This document shows, one piece after another, positions 56,697 to 64,000 of a stretch of DNA of 64,000 bases. The notes under the pieces are model-generated. The model did no database searches. It was not told the origin of the DNA and worked only from the letters and a program-made list of their open reading frames with translations. The position numbers and the translations under genes were made by a program. Source of the DNA: Malaya genurostris (taxonomy: Eukaryota > Arthropoda > Insecta > Diptera > Culicidae); the NCBI RefSeq assembly GCF_030247185.1, contig NC_080571.1:15903631-15967630 (forward strand), in the 5' to 3' direction. Each line of letters starts with the position of its first letter. Within the stretch, counting starts at the first letter, position 1.

Positions 56697-56864
56697 CTAA
56701 TCCGGACGATAGATGGGCGTCTTCGGTATAAACTCTATCAACAGCACGTACTCCATCATCGAGTTTGAATCGCACTGTTGTTTGCTGAGCCGCCAGTGCA
56801 GCCCGAGCTTATGATACAAATGACTATTTTCCCACTCGAGCAGTTTGTTCAATGTGTGCTGAGT
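56697..56864 (-). CDS. CHIC: CHIC-family protein, last coding exon
   Basis: CHIC proteins are small, palmitoylated, peripheral membrane proteins of the plasma membrane and Golgi/vesicle system, related to the golgin A7/ERF4 domain; their exact role is unsettled. This exon starts at a TTTGCAG acceptor (56865-56866) and encodes TQHTLNKLLEWENSHLYHKL followed by GLHWRLSKQQCDSNSMMEYV. It ends at LIEFIPKTPIYRPD and a TAG at 56697-56699, matching the full C-terminus of the family. It joins in phase 0 to the exon 56958-57168. The open reading through the intron (extra YIYIYLNL and similar) is not coding. Confidence 0.95.
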   Translation of the reverse strand, partial: TQHTLNKLLEWENSHLYHKLGLHWRLSKQQCDSNSMMEYVLLIEFIPKTPIYRPD

Positions 56865-56957
56865 CTGCAAAGGAAAGCGTACAAGGTTAAGGTAAATGTA
56901 AATGTATCGAAGGTTACGGAGCGACGCAACGGCCACCAGCGCGGCACAAAAACTTAC

Positions 56958-57168
56958 TCGTTTACTTAAACATATCACAGGCCATAGGGAACATCCAAGT
57001 GTGCAGCAGCAGCACACGCAACCGCAGAACAGCCACTTCACGTTAACCGGAAGTGTCTTTTTCAGGACGGCGTTGATGCGCAGGATAGTCGCCTTGAATT
57101 CCTCCGGGGCGACGCGCGAAACCAGACCGGCTGGGAATTGCACGTTGAACCGGTTGCTCAAACCGAAA
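56958..57168 (-). CDS. CHIC: CHIC-family protein, cysteine-rich exon
   Basis: Acceptor TTTTTTTTACAG at 57169-57170 and donor CGA|GTAAGT at 56958/56957. The exon begins with the last base of a split codon, then FGLSNRFNVQFPAGLVSRVA and PEEFKATILRINAVLKKTLP. It then reaches the defining cysteine string VKWLFCGCVCCCCTLGCSLW (eight cysteines, the palmitoylation and hydrophobic segment) and PVICLSKR. The intron to the next exon is 93 bp. The methionine at 57161 is not a start: the true N-terminus (acidic region and a VxVFGLSNRF lead-in) must be in an upstream exon with a phase 2 donor. I did not find that exon up to 64000, so it probably lies beyond the window. Confidence 0.95.
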
Positions 57169-57170
57169 CT

Positions 57171-58580
57171 GTAAAAAAAAGAAGGAAAGATGGATTAGTA
57201 CTGGATGTAGTTCAAACTCAACCGAATTTAATTCTATCATCGAGATTTTGCGAGAATTTGTATCATTTTTTGGTTCGATTCAACCTGCCACCCAACAAAG
57301 TCCTAAACAGTATCCTCTCGCTCATTCAAAAACAAGTCATTCCTTTAACATTTCATCAATTATTCATATCGTGGAACCTCTACGAACGAAAACCACTGAA
57401 TTATACATAAAATCGAATTGAAACAAAACAAACAAGCAACTCATTTCAAAATCATCAAAAATTCACATAACTAACTAGGGTAAAACGCGCGCCTCACCTA
57501 TTACATCAGCAGACCAGACCTGATCTGCAGCGTCGAATTCCGATCCGACACTCGCGGTAATGTTTTGAGGCAACCGCACGGATTTGTGCAAATCAATTTC
57601 GCTCCAAAAATCGTGCCAACCGTTCCGAAACTGAAGCAAAAAAAAAAACAACGCAAGGCAAGTGTTGAACGAAAATCGGCGAGTGAAATGACTATTAAAA
57701 TGCCTTCCCTGAAACGCTACGGCGGCGGACGGGAATACACCTCTTTCCTCGCATCCATTACAGGTTCTACGAAGCCAGTGCTATGATGATACGAAGTAGA
57801 ACGAGAAAAAAAACGACGAATGAGAAAATTAATATTCCTATCAAGGTGATACTGCTTTGTGTCCCTCGCCAACCGACTCACCGTCCATAGTTTGGTTGCA
57901 TGGTTTGATATATCGAAATTTGTGGGCTTCTGTCTGTCAGCACCGGCCGAAAAGTCCATTTTTGATAGTCTTCCTTTCAACACACTCGGCTCTGCTATGT
58001 GATTTTACTTTCATGAAGCTCAACCCTCACACATTAGCCCCATTTCACTCTTTCATCGATGCGGCTCACCGCAATCCTCTTTGTGCGGGCTAAGTGAAGT
58101 GCTTATATAAGGCCAATGTGCCGAGCATCCCAACCTGACTGACGTCTCTACACCTACTATATCGTATGTCATATGGCAGATTCTAATGGGAGTACCGTGT
58201 ATGGTTCCTCGAGGGCGTAACACCTCGGGTAGAGAGGCTGTGGTTTTCATGAGAATGGATTTATCGGACCCGAGACTAGTTGATTCTCAAAAAGGTTAGA
58301 GCCTGTTACAGTTGTCATTCGCGAACAGAGCTAGTGAATTCCTATTATTAAACAGTGTTTCCCGCATTTAGATAAATTCACCTACTTTCTTTAGAACGGA
58401 CTGAACTGATCAACCTGAACGGGCATTTTTCCCAGTATTGAAATTTTAGAATTGTGTTTTGAGTCACTACATTTAGCTTAAGCAGTCAGTAGAATTATTC
58501 GAACCCTTTTTACTTTCTTTTTTTACTTTATCTTGCTGATTTGAACTTTAAAGAAAACACAATTATGAAATGATCAAACT
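57171..58580 (-). other. Probable CHIC intron
   Basis: No exon fitting the CHIC N-terminus is visible. A plus frame at 57565-57786 (KQKKKQRKASVERKSASEMT) and a donor-like minus-strand AATAG|GTGAGG near 57494 were considered. Neither gives a CHIC-like peptide or the required phase. The rest is unassigned. Confidence 0.45.
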
Positions 58581-58589
58581 TTTTTTTGT

Positions 58590-58970
58590 AGATAATTTCT
58601 TGACATTTAACATTTATATATGATTTCTGGCATATGGTCGCCCGACTATTTTTTACAAAGGTCATTCTGGAGGTCCAATTTTAGACCACCTTTTCAAATA
58701 TTTGAGGACGTATTTCAGCAACGACACGTCGAATGTTGGTTTCCAAAGCATCAATCGTTGCTGGTTTATCCAAAAAAAACGGTCCATTTCTCGAAATAAT
58801 GTTGTCGTTGAATTGTTCTTCAGCTGCAGTATGACAAGTGGCACCATCCAGTTGAAACAGCATTTTGTCCACATCCATATCTTGAAGATTTGGCAACAAA
58901 AAATCATTGATCATGGTTCAGTATCGATTTCCATCTTCGACTTTACCAAAAACTAAATATAACGAATAAA
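58590..58970 (-). pseudogene. C-terminal remnant of a mariner/Tc-like transposase
   Basis: The minus strand reads EDGNRY, a stop, then TMINDFLLPNLQDMDVDKML and FQLDGATCHTAAEEQFNDNI, with the second catalytic aspartate in QLDGATCHT. ISRNGPFFLDKPATIDALET and VVAEIRPQIFEKVV follow, then after a stop NWTSRMTFVKNSRATICQ. Related insect transposases carry a proline-rich DLTPLDFFLW motif (third acidic residue) between SRNG and DKPATI; here it is deleted. No TIRs found. Confidence 0.75.
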
Positions 58971-59079
58971 TTGCAATGGTTTTGAGTCCAACTTCGAGGC
59001 TTTTTGGGATTGTCATCTTCTATATCGGTTTGAATTTTAAAAACTCATCATTCTGTAATTGTGGAGCAGGGAAAAGCCT

Positions 59080-59862
59080 AGTAGAGCTAGTTTAGTTAAA
59101 ACTTTCCCTCTAACAGGCATAAAACCTCCTCTTTTTCAGCAAAATCATACCAGATTACCTTGGTTTGGGTCCCCTAACATTGCTCCATACGGGGCAATGA
59201 GAGGGCGGACTCGTTAGCCAAGGTGGGCGCACTAGAAGGTGATATCTATGAAAGACCAATCTGCTTCAATGAATTTTTCAGTTGTTGTCGTCAGAAAACT
59301 CTAGCCAGCTGGCAAAATACATGGAATAGTGGAACTCTGGGACGATGGTTACACTCAATAATTCCACAGGTATCGACGAAACCTTGGTTCCGGGGGTTAG
59401 ACGTGAGCCGTGACTTTCGCCCTTATTCTGAATAACGACGTATTGGTTTTTCGATCGAATATGGTTCGGTCGAATCCTAGCTACGTTTGATTTTGCTAGC
59501 GTTACTAGGAATACGAATGAAATACGATCGAAAAAACGATACGTCGTTATTCAGAATAAGGGCGTTTATTCGTGTAATGTCAAGGCTCATGTCTAATCAT
59601 TATACCTGTTCAGCGCGCATCTCCGTCGTGTGGGGCTCGCCGTGAGTGGTGTCTGCGTTTGCGGTGAGGGTTATTATGACATCGAGCATGTTGTTTGGAT
59701 GTGTGTCGAGTATTGTGATGCCAGGTCCCAACCCATAGGTTCCCTTCGGGCCCGAGGTATACCACCCTTCGTACCAGTCCGCGACGTCTTGGCAACTCGA
59801 AATCTTCCTTATATGACTCTCATCTATAACTTCTTGAAAACTATCAATGCCCAAATATAGTG
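59080..59862 (+). pseudogene. LINE RNase H and C-terminal remnant, interrupted by a MITE
   Basis: Second copy of the 4.9 kb LINE. WVP, SHCSIRGNERADSLAKVGALEG (in pieces) and YERPICFNEFFSCCRQKTLA are followed by LASWQNTWNSGTLGRWLHSI and LDVSRDF. At that point the MITE 59418-59564 is inserted. The frame resumes as IRVMSRLMSNHYTCSAHLRR, VGLAVSGVCVCGEGYYDIEH (the CxCG...H zinc-finger-like end), VVWMCVEYCDAR and ends LIYNFLKTINAQI with a TAG near 59858. Upstream RT is absent. Confidence 0.85.
59418..59564. mobile_element. 147 bp MITE with about 40 bp TIRs and TTT target duplication
   Basis: It begins CGCCCTTATTCTGAATAACG, continuing ACGTAT.GGTTTTTCGATCG, and ends in the inverse with one or two mismatches. 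The core also partly pairs (CGAATCCTAG ... CTAGGAAT). TTT occurs on both sides (59415-59417, 59565-59567). Removing the element and one TTT restores the LINE reading frame (GTGACTTTATTCGTGTA, RDFIRV), which confirms the borders. Confidence 0.9.
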
Positions 59863-60270
59863 CTTTCCCTATCTCTCTCTCGTCTACAGCTCTATCGCAC
59901 TCTTCTTTAGGCTGCTGAAAGCGGAGCATGCACCTGCCTTGAACTGACTGAGTTGCTGAAAACTACCCAAAAACGCCTCATCAACGTCAGAGCCCACCAA
60001 CAAAGCATCCCAGCCAAGGATAATCTCTCTCGTTACAATCTGAAGAACGTGAAGATCCAGAAAACTCTAAAAAATTTGTGCCACAAACGATATCAATATT
60101 TTGTAAATCCAGCCCTGCTCACATTTCTTTACTAACTCTAGGGGAGTATGCCGCCCCCTTAATACGGCGTCCCTTCTTCTCCTATAACAACAAGACAATC
60201 GGCCACGTTAAGCTAAAGCAAATGAGCCAAATAAAATTTGATAATAAAAAAAATAAAACCTCCTCATCTT
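59863..60270 (+). mobile_element. LINE 3' UTR
   Basis: It follows the LINE stop and is unlike the 5241-5775 tail. It ends in AAATAAAATTTGATAATAAAAAAAATAAAA, a tandem TAATAAA-like tail. The plus frames 59953-60135 and 60078-60308 are not recognised. Confidence 0.5.
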
Positions 60271-60454
60271 TTGCATCAACAGATTACAATGATCCAAATG
60301 ATACATAATACATAATAACTCAAAACTAAAACTTAGTAATTATACAATGATGAGAGAAAACTAATACTAAATATAGTATTCTAGTTACTAGAACTTATCG
60401 AGAAAGATAACTGAGAAACAGCTTTTTTAGAACATTACGAGAATGATGGAGGTC

Positions 60455-61870
60455 AAATACACACGGAACCACCCGCGATCCCATTTCAACCAGAATATTA
60501 GTTGATTTTCTGAATTCGATTGGTTAAAATTTGGTACAACTAATCGATTGTTGTTTTAACTAAACTGTCATTTTTGTTTTTCGATTAGCAGAAACGATGG
60601 TTGAAACAACTAATTTAACTGTTTGAAAAAAAAATGCTGTCAATAAGTGAGGACACATACCTTTCAATTTCAACAAATATTTTAGTTGAAATAACTAGTG
60701 TTGTTATTGAAACAAAATTCTGTTAGTTGAAAAATAAATCGGTTTTATTTGTTTTAGACATTCCAAATAGTTGAATCAACTCGAACATAATCAAAATATA
60801 CTTACTGATACACGTCATGATCTATTTGAAATAAGTTCGGTATGTTGAGATTCATGAATTAAATATCGTTGTTAAAATATAAACAGTATTTTATATTGAC
60901 ATGTAATATCATTAGGGCTGGGAAAACCACCAATCACTGCTGATTTCAAGTGATCTTAACCAAGGAATAAATTATCATTACGAAATCAGAACTGATCTGA
61001 TCTCTAAGTGATTTTGATTTTTGTATGATCATGATCATGTCAAGTTGAGATCAGTAAAGATCTAAATTCTAAAAAAAACCTCTGATTCCATTGGAAATGA
61101 TTGATGTAGAAAAACGTTTTTAATTAGCAAAAAGCGCCCGGAGGCGCGAGTAAATTAGCGAAATTATTAAATTTACTTAAAATTAGTATTGAAAGATAAT
61201 GCTTTAAAACGGTTGAACTAAAGTTATGCACTGATAATTTCAGTCAATTTATAACATGAGCTTGGGTGCATAAACCGCTGGGAATTGGAATTTTGCGACG
61301 GTAATTCAAACGCGCCGTTCAATCACAGCGCGTTCTGTGTGTTTGAAACCCTTCGCTCCTGTTACTTTCATAAATTAAATTCATGTCAAAAAGCGTTTTA
61401 TTGCTAATGCATGAACATCATCATCGGTATCAAACAGCTGGAAGTTAAACAGTCTGCTAGAAGTAAATCAATGATCGAATTTGAAGAATAAAATTTTTGC
61501 GCATACCTGAAAGATTACGAGATCATTCCTTAACATTTTCTTATTTGTCACCAAATCTTTTTCATCTTGAATAAGGTTACCTTTATCACAACACCGCTGT
61601 TAGATAAACACTTGTTATCATAAAATTCTCAAATCGAATGAACACAATTTCACCAAACGCTTCAACCATCGATGTTGTTTTCATTGACATTTTGAAGCGA
61701 CGCGAACAGATTTCAACTAAAAAAGTTGTTGATTTTGCATTGCGATTATTGTTTTCCTTTCAACTGTCTCCGGCATTTGACAGCATTCAAAACAACATAT
61801 TTTTCAACTACTTGAATATATGAAAATCAAAAACCATATTGGTTGAATCAAAAAGAAATTAGTTAAATCA
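60455..61870. repeat. Diverged AACTAA-rich TIR element
   Basis: It starts ACACACGGAACCACCCGCGAT with ATTAGTTGATTTTCTGAATT, recalling the CACGGAACGACCGAAATCAGC end of the 1.2 kb element. It is full of TTAGTTGA and CAACTAA motifs, and it seems to end about 61870-61900 (TTAGTTAAATCAACTATCGC...AAAACTGCGAT). The interior is not alignable by eye with copies 1 and 2. A relative of the family is likely, with no coding frame. Confidence 0.4.
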
Positions 61871-62178
61871 ACTATCGCAAAAATCAAAAACTGCGATATC
61901 GTGCATTGGAGCAATTATTGAATAGGCGATAACCGTAGTTATTTCTAGATGAGGGTTTTCTAAGAAATGGGTGGAAACGAAGAGTACGGCGATGAATATC
62001 TATGTGTAACAATTGTAGAAGATCTGAACAGTTTATACGAGCTTGTATAGTAAATCAGCGACAAAAATGACCTTACAGACGTCACGTCGAACAGAGAGCA
62101 AATCTAGAACGATCTTCGTAGCTCGGATGGGTCTATCCACGGAAGACGACGAAGTGCAAAACAGACGAATTTGCGTTA

Positions 62179-63375
62179 CACGGAAAGACCGAAATCAGCA
62201 TTTTGGCGAAAAAATTAGTTGATTTTCTGATTTTAGTTAGTTATTTTTTGAGACAACTAAAAAAATCTTACTTTTGCTAATATAGATTTTTTCATTCTCA
62301 TTCCCTCAATAATAATAAAATATTTGTTGAAATGGCTATTTTTTTTAGTTGAATTCACCAATTAAACGTGCTGTCATTTCTTAGCTACGGCACACTTCAT
62401 TTCCATTCAACGAATTTTTTAGTTGAATTAGAGAAATAAAACGTTGTTTTCAACGCTCTGTCACCGAAAAAACGTTAACACCGTAATGTCTACTAGCCAC
62501 TAGATGGCACACTACGACCGAAAAAAAATTCAGTTGCGGTTGTCATTTCTATATTGGCAGGTATAAATACAATGTTGTATTGGAGAAAAAGATATAAACG
62601 AAACCAAAACCTATTTTCGCAAATGTTTTCTTCTAAATCATTCGACTTCGCGAAATTGACTCTCTCACTAAAAATTTGAGCACTCGGAAAACAAAAACCG
62701 AATACAAGTAGTACACCGGATGGCGTAGCCCGGAAGGTTGGAATGTACAAAAAACATCATTTGACATATACCATTAGAGTGCAACATTCGAAACTCACTT
62801 CACTGTTTCGCGTAAAAACGTTATTACGCACAATCGCTTCAAATGCGCACAAATTCTGAATAAATGCACTTTCCACTAACAGTTTACGTCATTTTTACAT
62901 ATCGGTTTAGAAATTTATATATGGATATATCGTAACACATGCGAAAAACATCTAAACAATTTGCAAGCAGTTTCAACAAGACTATCCTTTTGAGCTTTTT
63001 AATGGATGGTTTTGCTTTGACACTTCTCGTGAGTTTTTGGCTAATAAACTTTGTTAATAAAATCAATTTCATTTTTGTTTTCTTTGTGCTGTCCTTCAGT
63101 AATGATGGTGATAGATAAATAGAAACAAATTTTCTGATTTAAATAACAAAATTAGTTGTCAATGAGAATTTTGTGTTGGATTGAAATATTGCTGGTTTGT
63201 GTCCAGGATATTCGCCAACTAAACACATTCTCTAAAAATAGGAGTTTTTTTTCAGCAAAGTAAATTCTTAATTTTAACTAATTTTATAGTTATTTTGAAA
63301 ATTTTGTTGTTAAAATCAACTAATTCAAAAACAGTAATACTAATTAGGCGCAGAGCTAATTTCGGCCGTTCCGTG
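62179..63375. mobile_element. 1.2 kb TIR transposon of unknown superfamily, copy 2
   Basis: Same orientation as 10148-11363 and similar over its whole length (1197 against 1216 bp). It starts CACGGAAAGACCGAAATCAGC and ends GCTAATTTCGGCCGTTCCGTG, with TA on both sides (62177-62178, 63376-63377). Shared landmarks include TGTCTACTAGCCACTAGATGGCAC, GGCAGGTATAAATACAATGT and GCGAAAAACATCTAAACAATT. The minus frame 62884-63072 shares about 45 residues with 10875-11057 (LLKLLANCLDVFRMCYDISI). That sharing may be simple DNA identity or a conserved small ORF. Confidence 0.85.
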
Positions 63376-63469
63376 TAAATCATTCAAGGCGTTGAATGTC
63401 TCGAAGGCAAAAAGGTGACCAAACGACAGTTGGACCTGACTGAAAAGCAATATGTTTTATAAGATCTTA

Positions 63470-63740
63470 AAACTTTTCATTTGAATCTTAGATCGGTTCA
63501 GGCATCTACGAGAAAAATGAGTTACACAGTTGTATTTTCGTTCCACATATCATCCTGTAGTTCCGGAACCAGAAGTCGGATCCAAACGTTATTCAGGAAC
63601 CTAGTTTGGGAGCATACGACTTTTCATATGAATCTGACTTTGTAGTACACGGTTGAGTCACCTCCGATAAAATTGAGTGAACTTATTCATCACACACGCA
63701 TTTGCTGATCTAGACGAACTGATTCGAATGGTATATGGGT
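63470..63740 (-). repeat. Hairpin-ended modular repeat, reverse, truncated before the hairpin
   Basis: Two reverse modules (CTTTTCATTTGAATCTTAGATCGGTTCAGGCATCTACGAGAAA; GTTCCGGAACCAGAAGTCGGATCC) and then GACGAACTGATTCGAATGGTATATG. It stops before the usual CATAACCTTTCTATATGAGAAAGG end. Confidence 0.65.
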
Positions 63741-64000
63741 GTTACGTTCTTCCAGCATTTATTGCTGTAAGCAGTTTAAATCAATATAATTATGGAATTG
63801 CTTTCAACTCGAAAATTCTGCTTTCATCTAGTTAACATATGTTATATTTGAACGGTTATGTTGCCATGCTAAAATCGGTCCGAGGCAAAAAATCATAAAA
63901 AGAATGCCGTACGCAGTCTTTTTGGTACTTAGAAACAATTGTATGTAACAGTACAAAAAATCGTATTTCACGTAGATCCCAAGCATTGCTTTGTCATACA
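63741..64000. other. Unassigned DNA to the window edge
   Basis: Nothing recognisable. Confidence 0.3.

Noticed and set aside
56778..57174. Plus-strand open frames across the CHIC exons
   Set aside because: They are antisense shadows of the CHIC coding sequence; the minus strand has the family motifs and correct splice sites.
57484..57786. Upstream CHIC exon around the minus donor near 57494 or the plus frame at 57565
   Set aside because: Translation gives nothing like the family N-terminus, and the split-codon phase required by the 57168 acceptor is not met.

Overview
This window is eukaryotic, intron-bearing, AT-rich DNA. It is almost certainly from a mosquito, and probably a culicine. The main reasons are: an abundant dispersed repeat whose end is the hairpin CCTTTCTCATATAGAAAGG, two tRNA-derived SINEs of mosquito type, several DD37E Tc1/mariner-like elements, RTE, RNase H-bearing LINE and Penelope-like retroelements, and a recognisable insect-like CHIC gene with short introns. 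The species cannot be fixed from the sequence alone.

Host genes are few. (1) At the left edge a strong splice acceptor (290) followed by about 2.7 kb of A-rich, repeat-poor DNA ending in AATAAA looks like the terminal exon and long 3' UTR of a plus-strand gene. (2) On the minus strand, 17806-18155 is a convincing exon. It has an acceptor, a start codon with an upstream in-frame stop, 99 codons with a coding-like composition, and a donor. I do not recognise the protein. A GC-richer block at 44.0-45.4 kb with a strong minus-strand donor at 43996/43995 could be its 5' UTR exon and promoter. (3) On the minus strand, 56697-57168 holds the last two coding exons of a CHIC-family (cysteine-rich hydrophobic domain) palmitoylated membrane-associated protein, with a 93 bp intron. 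Its first exon is beyond the right edge.

Nearly everything else is transposable-element-derived, in various states of decay. From left to right: a tRNA SINE (4.0 kb); an RNase H LINE remnant (4.7-5.7 kb); a 1.2 kb TIR element of unknown type (10.1-11.4 kb; second copy 62.2-63.4 kb); an internally deleted irritans-type mariner (11.4-12.3 kb); a modular hairpin repeat (14.6-16.1 kb); nested DD37E transposons (20.2-23.5 kb); a LINE bracketed by 194 bp direct repeats (23.9-26.9 kb); a second DD37E family (27.8-29.0 kb); a reverse-oriented hairpin repeat with a 190 bp (AC)n tract (30.9-31.9 kb); MITE/foldback elements (33.4-34.1 kb); a 1.75 kb minisatellite with higher-order structure (34.35-36.1 kb); a second SINE (37.5 kb); a 428 bp duplicated segment that brackets a mariner nested beside another transposase remnant (38.8-41.5 kb); a near full-length DD37E element (41.56-42.83 kb); a Penelope-like element with RT and GIY-YIG domains (46.3-48.8 kb); a 0.5 kb hierarchical palindrome (49.4-49.9 kb); a MITE with perfect 13 bp TIRs (50.46-50.78 kb); RTE and LINE debris (52.5-54.5 kb); and a LINE RNase H remnant whose reading frame is interrupted by a small MITE (59.1-59.9 kb).

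No gene cluster or coordinated novel system is evident. The most informative signals are structural: insertions that can be dated or verified against empty or paralogous sites in the same window, nested transposons, parallel internal deletions in two mariners, the long direct repeats around a LINE, and the palindrome and satellite structures. Family names rest on motif recognition by eye; no database search was made.
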